Assembly (NCBI RefSeq): GCF_005405905.1
Contig: NZ_BJHU01000030.1
Span: 186,001 to 250,000 of the forward strand
DNA from: Acidovorax sp. NB1
GTDB taxonomy: Bacteria; Pseudomonadota; Gammaproteobacteria; Burkholderiales; Burkholderiaceae_C
DNA: 64,000 nucleotides
Reading direction: 5' to 3'
The position numbers were made by a program, and so were the translations under genes. Below, piece after piece: positions 42,267 through 51,132 of this stretch; the stretch's first letter is position 1; each line of letters begins with the position of its first letter. Below the pieces are notes generated by a model that searched no databases, was not told the DNA's origin, and was given only the letters and a program-made list of their open reading frames with translations.

Positions 42267-43781
42267 TCACGTTGTGGCGGGCTCCGCCACCGCCAATTCC
42301 TTGGCCTTGCCCCGCTGGCGGAAGAACACAAAGGTCTGCCACAGGATGAACGCAGCGATCAGGCTGATCAGCGTGCCACTGATGGGGCGGTTGATGAACA
42401 CTTCAAAGCTGCCGCGCGACAGCAGCATGGAGCGGCGGAAGTTCTCCTCCAGCATGGGGCCCAGGATGAAGCCCAGCATCAGCGGTGAAGGGTCCATCTC
42501 CAGCCGCATGAAGAGATAGCCCAGCGCACCAAACGCCACGGTGATGAACACGTCGTCGAGGTTGTTGTTGATGCTGTAGGTGCCGATGCAGCAGAAGAAC
42601 AGGATCGCCGGGAACAACACGTTGTACGGAATCTTGAACACCGACAGCCAGTAGCGCACCAGCGGCACGTTCAGCACCAGCAGGAAGCAGTTGCCGATCC
42701 ACATGCTGGCCACCAGGCCCCAGAAGAGTTCGGGGTGGCCAGCAATCATGTTGGGGCCGGGCTGGATGCCCTTGATGATGAACGCGGCCATCATCAGCGC
42801 CATCACGGCGTTCTCGGGGATACCGATGCTCATCAGCGGGATGAAGCTCGTGCGTGCAGCCGCCTCGTCCGCCGCAGCCTGGCCGGCCACGCCTTCGATG
42901 CAGCCAGTACCGATTTCATGCTTGTATTTGCTGACCTTCTTGTCCAGCGCGTAGGCCGCAAACTGGGCGATCACGGGGCCGCCGCCGGGCAGGATGCCCA
43001 GGATGGAGCCCACCACGCTGCCACGCAGCGCGCTGGGGATGATGCGTTTGAACTCGGGCCAGGTCGGGATGAGCTTGATCTTGCCGTTGAAGGGCGAGCG
43101 CTCTTCGCGCGAGTCAAGGTTCTTGGCGATCTCGGCAATGCCGAAGCAGCCCAGCGCAATGCTCACAATGCCCACGCCATCGGCCAAAAAGGGCATGTCC
43201 AGCGTGAAGCGGGCCAGGCCGCTGTTCACGTCCGTGCCTATGGAGCCCAGCAGCACCCCCACCATGCACATGGCCAGGCCATTGAGCAGGCTGCCAGTGG
43301 TCACAAAGCTCACGCACACAAAACCCACCAGCATCAGTGCGCAGTAGTCGGCGGGGCCGAACAGAAAGGCCACCTCGCCCAGAGTGGGCGCTAGGTAAGC
43401 CAGCACCACGATGGCCACGGTGCCGCCGATAAAACTGGAGAACCCGGCGGTGAACAGGGCCAGCCCTGTTTTTCCTTTCAGCGTCATCGCGTACCCGTCG
43501 ATACACGCCACGATACTGCTCGCGTGCGGAATCTTCATGGTGATGGCGCTCACGCTGTCGCCATATTGCGCACCGTAGTAGATACCGGCCAGCATGATGA
43601 GTGCGCCGGTGGTGTCGATGGAGTAAGTCAGCGGCAGCAGCAGGCTGATGGTGGCCAGCGGGCCCAGGCCCGGCAGCAAGCCCACCAGGGTGCCCACGGT
43701 GCAGCCCAGGGCGCAGAACATCAGGTTCTGCAAAGTCAGCGCGTGGCTGAAGCCAAACGCGAGGTTGTTCAAGACTTCCAT
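42267..43781 (-). CDS. tctA: Tripartite tricarboxylate transporter large permease TctA
   Basis: The 504-residue protein has 10-12 membrane spans and the TctA hallmarks GTLVGLLPGLGPLATISLLL, GIYYGAQYGDSVSAI and LGILPGGGPVIAQF, as well as SIGIPENAVMALMMAAF. It forms the membrane channel for citrate-like or other carboxylates. tctB lies ten bases upstream. No periplasmic binding protein gene (tctC) is next to it, so binding proteins encoded elsewhere must serve it. Confidence 0.95.
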   Translation of the reverse strand: MEVLNNLAFGFSHALTLQNLMFCALGCTVGTLVGLLPGLGPLATISLLLPLTYSIDTTGALIMLAGIYYGAQYGDSVSAITMKIPHASSIVACIDGYAMTLKGKTGLALFTAGFSSFIGGTVAIVVLAYLAPTLGEVAFLFGPADYCALMLVGFVCVSFVTTGSLLNGLAMCMVGVLLGSIGTDVNSGLARFTLDMPFLADGVGIVSIALGCFGIAEIAKNLDSREERSPFNGKIKLIPTWPEFKRIIPSALRGSVVGSILGILPGGGPVIAQFAAYALDKKVSKYKHEIGTGCIEGVAGQAAADEAAARTSFIPLMSIGIPENAVMALMMAAFIIKGIQPGPNMIAGHPELFWGLVASMWIGNCFLLVLNVPLVRYWLSVFKIPYNVLFPAILFFCCIGTYSINNNLDDVFITVAFGALGYLFMRLEMDPSPLMLGFILGPMLEENFRRSMLLSRGSFEVFINRPISGTLISLIAAFILWQTFVFFRQRGKAKELAVAEPATT

Positions 43782-43791
43782 GGCGGCGACC

Positions 43792-44214
43792 TCAGTACAG
43801 CGGCAGGCTCACGCCCAACAGCTTTTGGAATGCAAACGCGATGCCGACCAGCACCGCAGCGATCTTCAGGTTGCGCTTCCACGAGTACGACGTACCCGCA
43901 AAGCCCGAGCAGAACACCAGAAACACGATGCCAGCGATCATGTTCACAAAGTGCGACAGCAGGGCAAAGCCGCACAGGCTGCCCAGAATGATGGCGATGT
44001 TGCGCACCTGGAAGTCCATGGGCACCGGCGCCACCAGGCGCGCGCGCACCACGGTAATGGCCCCGATCACAAACAGCATGCAGCTGACGATGAACGGAAA
44101 CATGCCCGGCCCTGCGCGGCCGAGCGTCCCCAGTGAATAGCCCATCGACGGCAGGCCGAAGCCCAGCGCCAGGGCCATGAGGGCAAAGCCTCTGACGAGA
44201 TTGCGGTTGATCAT
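43792..44214 (-). CDS. tctB: Tripartite tricarboxylate transporter small permease TctB
   Basis: The 140-residue protein has four membrane spans (FALMALALGFGLP, MFPFIVSCMLFVIGAI, IAIILGSLCGFALLSH, IAAVLVGIAFAFQKLLG) and the early GRAGPGMFP motif of TctB. AGGAG precedes the ATG at 44214, somewhat distant. It is divergent from the tctDE regulators, whose gap of 154 bases likely holds the controlled promoter. Confidence 0.9.
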   Translation of the reverse strand: MINRNLVRGFALMALALGFGLPSMGYSLGTLGRAGPGMFPFIVSCMLFVIGAITVVRARLVAPVPMDFQVRNIAIILGSLCGFALLSHFVNMIAGIVFLVFCSGFAGTSYSWKRNLKIAAVLVGIAFAFQKLLGVSLPLY

Positions 44215-44368
44215 GAAAAAGTTGTCTCCTGAAGGCGTTGCAAACCACCCCCAGGCCTCTGCGAACGCTGCACGGGGCTGGGGTATGCTGACGCCCGAAC
44301 TATTCCTACCCAACCTGATCGCTGGCTGATCGCAGCCATGCGTAATTTCACGTAGAGCCCGCCCAGCC

Positions 44369-45061
44369 ATGCGCCTCCTTCTGGTGGAAGACGACCCCAT
44401 CCTCAGCCGCACCATGGCCCAGGGCCTTGAAAACGCGGGTCACCGCGTTGAGCTGGCACACACCGTGGAAGAAGCCCAGCACTGGTGGGCCGTGCAGCCA
44501 TTCGATGCTGTGCTGCTGGACCTGAACCTGCCCCACGCCGCCCACGCACGCAGCGGTCTGGGCAGCGGCCTCGCGGCCCTGCGCAGCGCACGCGCGCGTG
44601 GCGACCGCACCCCCGTGCTGGTGCTCAGCGCGCGCGACAGCACCGAAGACCGCATCGCAGGGCTGGACGCTGGCGCCGACGACTACCTGGGCAAGCCCTA
44701 CGAGCTGAAAGAAGTGGAAGCCCGCCTGCGCGCCCTGCTGCGGCGCGCCAGCGGCACGGCCGACACGGTCACCGTGGGCCAGCTCTCGCTGGACCGGCAA
44801 GCGCGCCGTTTCAGCATTGGCGGTCAACCGCTGGAGCTGCCTGCACGCGAGTTCGACCTGCTGTGGGAGCTGATGACACCGCCCGGCCGCGTGCTCAGCA
44901 AGGGCGACCTGTCAGCACGCCTGTCCGACGCAGGCGAAGCCGTGGGCGAAAACGCGCTGGAGGCCTCGTTCTCACGCCTGCGCCGCAAGATCACCGGCAG
45001 CGGCGCCACCATTCGCACGCTGCGCGGGCTGGGCTACCTGCTGGAAGACGAGGCCCAATAG
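44369..45061 (+). CDS. tctD: Response regulator TctD (OmpR family)
   Basis: The receiver domain (1-120) has the acidic pair in LLVEDDPIL, the phospho-acceptor Asp in VLLDLNLP, and Lys in LGKPYELKE. Residues 130-230 are an OmpR-type winged helix (EFDLLWELMTPPGRVLSKGDL, RKITGSGATIRTLRGLGYLLE). An insert AAHARSGLGSGLAAL follows the phospho-acceptor loop. Divergence from tctBA and pairing with a kinase indicate control of carboxylate uptake. Confidence 0.88.
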   Translation: MRLLLVEDDPILSRTMAQGLENAGHRVELAHTVEEAQHWWAVQPFDAVLLDLNLPHAAHARSGLGSGLAALRSARARGDRTPVLVLSARDSTEDRIAGLDAGADDYLGKPYELKEVEARLRALLRRASGTADTVTVGQLSLDRQARRFSIGGQPLELPAREFDLLWELMTPPGRVLSKGDLSARLSDAGEAVGENALEASFSRLRRKITGSGATIRTLRGLGYLLEDEAQ

Positions 45062-45112
45062 GGCACCATGCCCCGCCACCGCACCCTGTGCACACCATCT
45101 TGAACCGCTGAC

Positions 45113-46588
45113 ATGGACCGCCCCCAGCCCCCCGCCCTGCGCCAGCGCATCGGCCGCCACGTGCTGCTGTCGCTGGTGCTCATCTGGGGACTGGGCAGCG
45201 CCGTGGTGCTGGGCGTAGGCAACCACTTTGTGGCCCAGGCGTTTGACCGCGCCCTGCTGGACGATGCCCACGCCCTGGCGGCCCACGTGCGCGGCGGGGA
45301 AGCGGCCACCACCAGTGGCAGAAGCCGCAACGCCGAGCCATTGCACCTGGACCTGACCCCGCGCGAAGTGGGCCTGCTGCGGTTTGACCAGAGCGAAACT
45401 GTTTGGTTTGCCGTGTATGGCCCCGACGGAACCTTGGTAGCGGGTGACAGCCACCTGGCCCCCGGCACCATCGCTGAGCGCGCCTTGCATGCGTTTTCCA
45501 ACCTGGACTACGAAGGGCGCGAACTGCGCCGCGTGAGCCTGCGCATCGACGGGCAACCGCCCTTTACCATCGTCATGGCGCAAACCACGGCCGAGCGCAC
45601 GCAGTTGCTGCGCCGGCTGCTGGTGTATTCCGGCCTGGCCCAGTTGTGGCTGCTGGTGGCCCTGGGCTCGTGGTTGCTGCGTGGCATAGAACGCGACCTG
45701 CGGCCGCTGACAGACCTGCAAGACGCCGTAGACCACCGCGACGCCGCCGATCTGCAACCCCTGCCCCCATCGCTCACCCACGAAGCCGCCACGCGCGATG
45801 TGCAGCGCCTGGGCGAAGCGCTGGACGGCCTGCTCGCCCGCGTGCAGCAAGGCCTGCGCGCCCAGCGCGAGTTTGCGGGCAACGTGGCGCACGAGTTGCG
45901 CACGCCCCTGGCGGGCATCCGCGCCCAGGCTGCCCATGCCTTGGCCAGCAACGACCCCGCCGTGTGGCGCAGCGAACTGCAAGGCATTGCCCAGGCCGAG
46001 CTGCGCGCCAGCCGCACCGTAGACCAGTTGCTCGCCCTGGCGCGTGCGGCCGAAAGCGGCATTGCGCTGACGCTGGAGACCATTGCGCTGGAAGCCCTGG
46101 TGCGCGACGTACTGCTGCGCTTTCTGCCCCGCGCCGACGCATTGGGCGTGGACCTGGGCGCTGAAGGCATTGATGCTCCGGTGCCCGTGCGCGGCAACAC
46201 CGCGCTCATCGAAGGCATCCTGAACAACCTGCTGGACAACACACTGCGTTATGGGCGCGGCCAGCCACCGCGCATCACCGTGGTGCTACACATGGGCTCC
46301 ACGCCCGGCTTTGCCGAACTGCGCGTGACCGACAACGGCCCCGGCTTGGAAGACACAGCCTTGGCCCTTCAACTGCAGCAGCGCTGGGCCCAGGGCGACC
46401 AGGGCCTGCGCCTGGGACAGGGCGCGGGGCTGGGCCTCTCCATCGTGGCGCGCTATGCGCAACTGATGGGCGGGCGGCTGGAACTGGCCGCAGCCCCCGG
46501 CACCGGCCTGTCCGCCAGCGTGTGGCTCCCGTTGGCCAATGCCAGCAACCCCTCTACGCAGGCCTTGCCAACCAACGTCGCCACATGA
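45113..46588 (+). CDS. tctE: Sensor histidine kinase TctE
   Basis: Two membrane spans (about 18-40 and 165-185) enclose a periplasmic sensor. HAMP-like sequence follows, then the H-box GNVAHELRTPLAGIRAQ and the ATPase motifs NNLLDNTLRYG (N-box), VTDNGPGLED and GAGLGLSIVARYAQLMGG. It would phosphorylate TctD in response to tricarboxylates. Fifty-one bases separate it from tctD, and its stop overlaps the YkgJ gene. Confidence 0.9.
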   Translation: MDRPQPPALRQRIGRHVLLSLVLIWGLGSAVVLGVGNHFVAQAFDRALLDDAHALAAHVRGGEAATTSGRSRNAEPLHLDLTPREVGLLRFDQSETVWFAVYGPDGTLVAGDSHLAPGTIAERALHAFSNLDYEGRELRRVSLRIDGQPPFTIVMAQTTAERTQLLRRLLVYSGLAQLWLLVALGSWLLRGIERDLRPLTDLQDAVDHRDAADLQPLPPSLTHEAATRDVQRLGEALDGLLARVQQGLRAQREFAGNVAHELRTPLAGIRAQAAHALASNDPAVWRSELQGIAQAELRASRTVDQLLALARAAESGIALTLETIALEALVRDVLLRFLPRADALGVDLGAEGIDAPVPVRGNTALIEGILNNLLDNTLRYGRGQPPRITVVLHMGSTPGFAELRVTDNGPGLEDTALALQLQQRWAQGDQGLRLGQGAGLGLSIVARYAQLMGGRLELAAAPGTGLSASVWLPLANASNPSTQALPTNVAT

Positions 46589-47364
46589 CCTCGGAGCCCT
46601 CACCCACCCCATCGCCCGCACTGACGGAAGCAGAACAGGCTGCCTTCATGCAGTCCATTGCCCGTGTGCGCAGCGCCGCAGCGCGGGCACTGCAGGCCGC
46701 CCGTTCCACGGCCCTGCAGCGCGCGGCAGCTACAGGCGCTGAAGCCCATGAGACCATCGAGGCAGCTGCTCAGGCTGCAGTGGGCTTCATCACACAGTTG
46801 CACCGCGGATTGGACACGGTGGCCGACCACGCCCGCACCACCGGCCCCCAGCCAGCCTGCCAGGCAGGATGCGCCCACTGCTGCCACCTGCGGGTCGAAG
46901 CCACCGAGCCCGAGGTCTTTCACATCGCGCAGTACCTGTGTGCTCAGCCCCCGGTGGCGCTGGCCGACACCATCAGCGCCCTGCAGCGGCATGCAGCCAC
47001 CGCCGCGCTGAACCCGGCAAGCCCCTCACGCCAGGCCTGCAGCTTTCTGGTGGACGACCGCTGCAGCATCTATCCCGTGCGCCCCGCCGCCTGCCGCAAG
47101 GCGCATTCGCTGTCGGCCACGCACTGCGCGGACCAGTCCACCACCATCCCGCAAAACCTGCGCCTGCTGGTCGATGCCGAAGCCCTGATGGCAGGCACGG
47201 CATTGGCCTACCGCGACCAGCCCTTGCCCGCCAGCGCCCACGAGCTGAACGCTGCCGTGCTGGCGGCCCTTGCCGACCCCACGGCCCTGCACCGCTGGCA
47301 CCAGGGTGACCCGGAGGCTTTGGGGCAGGATCCGCACGCACCCAGCACCCAGCCGCACTCTTGA
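46585..47364 (+). CDS. YkgJ family cysteine-cluster protein
   Basis: The start overlaps the tctE stop in ATGA. The helical N-terminal 85 residues precede a Cys cluster: CQAGCAHCCHLRVEATEPEV, then CSFLVDDRCSIYPVRPAACR. This is the CxxxCxxCC pattern of the YkgJ / FliB-related family that probably binds zinc or an Fe-S cluster. Function is unknown. The N-terminal extension is longer than in minimal YkgJ proteins. Confidence 0.85.
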   Translation: MTSEPSPTPSPALTEAEQAAFMQSIARVRSAAARALQAARSTALQRAAATGAEAHETIEAAAQAAVGFITQLHRGLDTVADHARTTGPQPACQAGCAHCCHLRVEATEPEVFHIAQYLCAQPPVALADTISALQRHAATAALNPASPSRQACSFLVDDRCSIYPVRPAACRKAHSLSATHCADQSTTIPQNLRLLVDAEALMAGTALAYRDQPLPASAHELNAAVLAALADPTALHRWHQGDPEALGQDPHAPSTQPHS

Positions 47365-47399
47365 CCTCAATCAAGCCCTCCCCTGCCCACCGGCCCACA

Positions 47400-47993
47400 A
47401 TGCCGTCCATGAGGTCTTTGCACAACACACTCGCCGCGCACCGCCGCGCATTGGCCCGCCGTTCGCCTGCACCCCATGCACGGGTTATCGCAGCCCCCTT
47501 GCTGCTCACCCTGCCACTGTGGCTGCTGGCAGGCTGCAGCAAGCCAGAGCCCACAGGCCCCGCCCAGACATCGTTTGCCACGCTGGCCACCGCCTGCACC
47601 CAGTTCCTCGCCACCCGCCAGCCCCACGTGCGCCCCAGTGGCCCCGGTGAATGGACGCTGACGGGCTACAGCCCTGCCCTAGTCCAGCCCGAAGTCACCC
47701 ACACGGAATCGCCCGTGACGCCGTATGTGGGCAAACTCGTCATCAAGGACAACGAGGCCCAGGCCCACGCGCCCACCGAAGCGGCTGCCCAGGCCATCAC
47801 GCTCACGCCCGCGCACCTGCTCTCCAACCGCACCCACACCTTCATCTACAGCTTTGACGGCCAACAGTGGCACTGGCAAAACGGCCAGCGGCTGACCAAG
47901 ATGCCGGGGCAGAACGACCGGCTGGAGGCAGTGACGCTGGCCGAGGTGTCTGCAGCGGGGCCCAAGGGGTTTGCAGGGTGCGTGCCGCGCTGA
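47400..47993 (+). CDS. Hypothetical lipoprotein
   Basis: A hydrophobic segment PLLLTLPLWLLAGCSKPE ends in a lipobox LAGC, so the mature protein is lipidated. The mature region contains PYVGKLVIKDNEAQ, then FIYSFDGQQWHWQNGQRL, and ends with a Cys. The ATG at 47400 or 47409 gives an unusually long positively charged n-region, and the ribosome binding site is poor. No family is recognised. The 203 bases downstream hold no gene that I can support. Confidence 0.7.
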   Translation: MPSMRSLHNTLAAHRRALARRSPAPHARVIAAPLLLTLPLWLLAGCSKPEPTGPAQTSFATLATACTQFLATRQPHVRPSGPGEWTLTGYSPALVQPEVTHTESPVTPYVGKLVIKDNEAQAHAPTEAAAQAITLTPAHLLSNRTHTFIYSFDGQQWHWQNGQRLTKMPGQNDRLEAVTLAEVSAAGPKGFAGCVPR

Positions 47994-48196
47994 GCCAGAC
48001 TTTTTGCGGTGAAACAAGTGGCACCACCGGGTGGCAACAACAGGTGACACCAGCAGCAAGCCAAACAGGCTCCCCGTAACGCGGGGCAATGCAGAACCGT
48101 CCCGGTGGCCGGAATACATGTGCCCCGTGCTGCACGCACTACCTGCAGAGGAAATTGGACGCAGTCCAGGCGCATGCCTGGGCTGCGCCAGCCCGC

Positions 48197-48616
48197 TCAG
48201 CGCGCCAACGCCTCCTTCGTGTTGCCTGGGCTGCCCGTGCCACCGCCGTGGCGCTTGACCAGCCCAATCAGAATGTGGATGCCCACCGCAAACGCCACCA
48301 GCACTATGGCGCCCACGCCCCACAGCGCCCAGGCCAGGAAGGTGACGCCACCTGCCAGAGCAGGCATGGCGTCGAGTGAAGCTTGCACCATGGGGCCCAG
48401 TGACGAAAGGACTGCCTCCCACTGGTCCATCAACTGAGGGGGTATCCAGGCTTTGAGCCAGCCCGGCACCAGGACGGCGTCTGTCACCGCGCTGCCGCCT
48501 GCCAGTGCGCCCGCATTGGACACCACCCAGACCGTCACCGCATGCGCCCCCCAACAGGCCACAGACCAGAGGGCAAGCAGAGCCAATGAAAGAAACCAGT
48601 TGATTGCGTAGAACAT
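48197..48616 (-). CDS. Small membrane protein divergent from nhaR, 139 aa
   Basis: AGAGGAAG precedes the ATG at 48616. Spans at about 5-35 (NWFLSLALLALWSVACWG) and 88-117 (FLAWALWGVGAIVLVAFAVG) flank a region with LKAWIPPQLMDQWEAVL, and a basic Gly-rich tail ends the protein. It shares a 116-base divergent promoter region with the LysR gene nhaR, the usual place for a LysR target. No family is recognised. Confidence 0.75.
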   Translation of the reverse strand: MFYAINWFLSLALLALWSVACWGAHAVTVWVVSNAGALAGGSAVTDAVLVPGWLKAWIPPQLMDQWEAVLSSLGPMVQASLDAMPALAGGVTFLAWALWGVGAIVLVAFAVGIHILIGLVKRHGGGTGSPGNTKEALAR

Positions 48617-48714
48617 GTGAAAGCTTCCTCTGTATTGAAATTGGCAAGCGGTGAGTATGGGCAAACCCGCGCGACATAGACACCAGACCCAGCCGCACCT
48701 AGCATTCGGTTTTT

Positions 48715-48729
48715 TCGAACCTGAGCCTG
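48715..48729. promoter_or_regulatory. Inverted repeat beside the nhaR start
   Basis: TTCG and CGAA flank a seven-base GTTTTTT-like centre, ending three bases before the nhaR ATG. LysR proteins bind short dyads in such divergent gaps, so this may be an autoregulatory site. The evidence is only symmetry and position. Confidence 0.3.
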
Positions 48730-48732
48730 CCT

Positions 48733-49614
48733 ATGCTGAACTACCGCCACCTTTACTACTTCTGGATGGTTGCCAAGGAAGGAGGCTTTGCCAGGGCTGC
48801 AGACCGGCTGGAGATGGCGGTGCAGACCATCAGCGCCCAGGTGCGTGATCTGGAAAAGGCGCTGGGCCACCAGCTCCTCAAGCCCTCTGGACGCGGTGTG
48901 GCGCTGACCGAAGCGGGGCAAGCTGCATTCACCCGTGCCGAAGAGATTTTTCAACTGGGCCAGTACATCGAAGAAGAGGTGCGTGAGGCCGCGACTGCCC
49001 GCGTTGCCCGGTTGTCGGTGGGGCTGTCAGATGGCATCTCCAAACTCGCAGCGCATGCACTTCTGGAGCCCGTGCTGGCCACACCCCACCTGCGGCTGGT
49101 ATGCCATGAGGGAGCGTCGGACGAGTTGCTTTCTGAGTTGGCCCTGCACCAGCTGGATGTGGTTCTGGCCGGGCAAGCAGCGCCGCGCCCCCCCCACCAG
49201 CGCCTGACCAGCGAGCGCATCGCCCGGTCTGCACTGCAGTGGTATGGCCCGGCGTCACTCGTGAAAAAGCAGGCAAGAGACCGATTCCCACATTCGCTGC
49301 AAGACCTGCCCGTGCTGTTGCCCACCCACCATGCACCACTGCGCGCCACCCTGGATGCATGGTTTCAAGACCTGGGCGTGCAGCCCCGGGTGGTGGGGGA
49401 GTTTGAAGACAGCGCCTTGCTGGCCGTGTTTGCAGCGCGGGGGCTGGGGGTGTTTCCGGTGAGCCGGTTGGGTGCGCAGGACGTGGGGCTGGTGCGCGGG
49501 CTGCGCCTGCTGGGTGAATGCCCACAGCTTTTTGAAGAAGTGCATGCCATCTGGTCCCGCAGAGGACAGCACCACCCGCTGGTTCGGCAACTGGTCGATG
49601 CTTCCAAGGGTTAG
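48733..49614 (+). CDS. nhaR: LysR family regulator NhaR
   Basis: The N-terminal HTH begins MLNYRHLYYFWMVAKEGGFA, nearly diagnostic for NhaR, and continues AADRLEMAVQTISAQVRDLE. A LysR effector domain follows (about 90-290) with LSVGLSDGISKLAAHALLEP and FAARGLGVFPVSRLG. In E. coli NhaR responds to sodium and controls nhaA; here no antiporter gene is adjacent. The divergent small membrane gene is a likely target. Confidence 0.9.
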   Translation: MLNYRHLYYFWMVAKEGGFARAADRLEMAVQTISAQVRDLEKALGHQLLKPSGRGVALTEAGQAAFTRAEEIFQLGQYIEEEVREAATARVARLSVGLSDGISKLAAHALLEPVLATPHLRLVCHEGASDELLSELALHQLDVVLAGQAAPRPPHQRLTSERIARSALQWYGPASLVKKQARDRFPHSLQDLPVLLPTHHAPLRATLDAWFQDLGVQPRVVGEFEDSALLAVFAARGLGVFPVSRLGAQDVGLVRGLRLLGECPQLFEEVHAIWSRRGQHHPLVRQLVDASKG

Positions 49615-49691
49615 GGCGAAGCATGCAAAACGGCGCACGGCCCCGCTGCAGCCGCAACGGCCCGCGCAACCACACACGACACAACGCTCCG

Positions 49692-50123
49692 TCAGGCTGC
49701 CATGGCGAGCCACCTGCTGTTCCGCGCCGCAGGCGCCACGTCCATATGCCATTGCTGGCGCACCGCGTTCATCAGCAACCACTCAGCAGGGGCCAGGTGG
49801 TGGTCTGCAGCGGCTGCTTTTTCGGCAAACTCCAGTGCCTTGCGCCGCAGCGCAGAGTCATCCACTTCAGCCAAGAGCAAGGCCAACGTGGGTCCACCGA
49901 TACTGGCTGTCAAAACCCGCTGCTCATGCGCGCCCATCCACAGGTCCTCGCACAGACCATGCAAAACCTTGGCGAAGTCACCCTGCGGCAAGCCCAATTC
50001 TTGCTCCATATGCAGTCCGTGCAATGCCTCCAGTTCGGACCGGCTCACATGACCGTCCGACACCAACAGCAAGGCGATGATTCGGGCGACAGCTTCGGGG
50101 CTGTTGCGGGGATAGGTTCGCAT
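49692..50123 (-). CDS. TerB-like protein
   Basis: A 143-residue helical protein with the TerB pattern: AVARIIALLLVSDGHVSRSELEAL near residues 11-34, and FAEKAAAADHHLAPAEWLLM in the second half. TerB-fold proteins bind metal or associate with membranes and are linked to tellurite or stress responses. The stand-alone form is of unknown role. The ATG has TCAAGGAGA upstream at good spacing. It lies near a ribosome-associated protein gene. Confidence 0.75.
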   Translation of the reverse strand: MRTYPRNSPEAVARIIALLLVSDGHVSRSELEALHGLHMEQELGLPQGDFAKVLHGLCEDLWMGAHEQRVLTASIGGPTLALLLAEVDDSALRRKALEFAEKAAAADHHLAPAEWLLMNAVRQQWHMDVAPAARNSRWLAMAA

Positions 50124-50198
50124 CTCTACTCTCCTTGAAACGGAGATGATTCAACGACACGGGTGACAAGCAAGCGACGGTGCGCCCACGGCGCCACC

Positions 50199-50381
50199 TC
50201 AGCGGCGATAACGAGAGCGTGGCTGCCAACCGTCGCGGTACTGGGCTTGTACCCGCAGCGGCACCTTGACCGGCCCGCGCCGCAGCGCGGGGGATGGCAC
50301 CACAGAAAAGCGAGAAATCCAGCGCTCAAGGCGATGGCGCAGGGAGTGGATGAGCGACGAAATTTCTGACCAGAGTTTCAT
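50199..50381 (-). CDS. Small basic protein, 60 aa
   Basis: A strong AAAGGAG ribosome binding site seven bases before the ATG at 50381 supports this short gene. The product starts MKLWSEISSLIHSLRHRLERW, an amphipathic helix, and ends with a run rich in Arg (QPRSRYRR). It contains 14 Arg or Lys residues in 60, suggesting RNA, ribosome or membrane-surface binding. It is divergent from the HPF-like gene. No family is recognised. Confidence 0.6.
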   Translation of the reverse strand: MKLWSEISSLIHSLRHRLERWISRFSVVPSPALRRGPVKVPLRVQAQYRDGWQPRSRYRR

Positions 50382-50617
50382 GAATGGCTCCTTTGAAGTG
50401 GAAGATTCCAAACGGGGAAGAGCCTCGAATGTGGGGCCTCTACCCGCTGGCAAGAAGCAGGTTTTCTCTGATCAGTGAATCTAAAAAACAGAAGCTCTAT
50501 CGGCATGGCCGATTGCCTCCAAGGCACAGGATTTTTGGTCGCCTTGTGCAGAAATTTCCTGCTGGATGGGATCCAGACTGCGGGCTACGGTGTCACCCTC
50601 AACTCAGGAGATTGCCC

Positions 50618-50989
50618 ATGCAGATTCTTGTCAGAACCCATCACCCCGAAGCTGCGCAAATGCGTGAGACCGTGGAGCGCCGCGTGCGCTTTGCCTTCAG
50701 GCGACTGAATTCGCTGGTGCCCCGTGCAGACATCAAGCTCGACGACATCAACGGCCCCCGGGGTGGCCCAGACAAGCGCTGCCAGATTGCGCTGCGCACT
50801 GACGGTGCAGGGGCCGTGGTCGTGTCTGCGGTAGCCAAGGACTGGCGCTCAGCACTCGACGAGGCGCTGACCAGCGCTGCTCGCTACCTTCTGCGTACGT
50901 GGCGCCGCAGTTCCACACCCCACAAACAACGCCGCCGCGATGGGGCAGCTGACGCCAAGCGGCAACGCGGCACCGAAGACTTCGCCTGA
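50618..50989 (+). CDS. HPF/RaiA family ribosome-associated protein
   Basis: CAGGAG at seven bases supports the ATG at 50618. The 123-residue protein matches the short hibernation-factor fold: MQILVRTHHP, ETVERRVRFAFRRLNS and the family motif DDINGPRGGPDKRCQI. A Lys/Arg-rich tail ends it. Such proteins bind the ribosomal decoding centre during stress. It differs from canonical HPF in its basic extension, so it may be a paralogue. Regulation is not visible in the 236-base divergent gap. Confidence 0.85.
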   Translation: MQILVRTHHPEAAQMRETVERRVRFAFRRLNSLVPRADIKLDDINGPRGGPDKRCQIALRTDGAGAVVVSAVAKDWRSALDEALTSAARYLLRTWRRSSTPHKQRRRDGAADAKRQRGTEDFA

Positions 50990-51132
50990 AAACTGGCCAA
51001 GCCCCCGTGGCTCGGCGCAACGCGCAAGCAGCACATGCGTCCGGGCCACGGCTGGCAACAGGCACCTCGCGCGGCCCAGGGTGGTCAGGAAGTTGGCCTT
51101 TTTGGCGCCACGCTGAGCATACCCCCGCCCGA

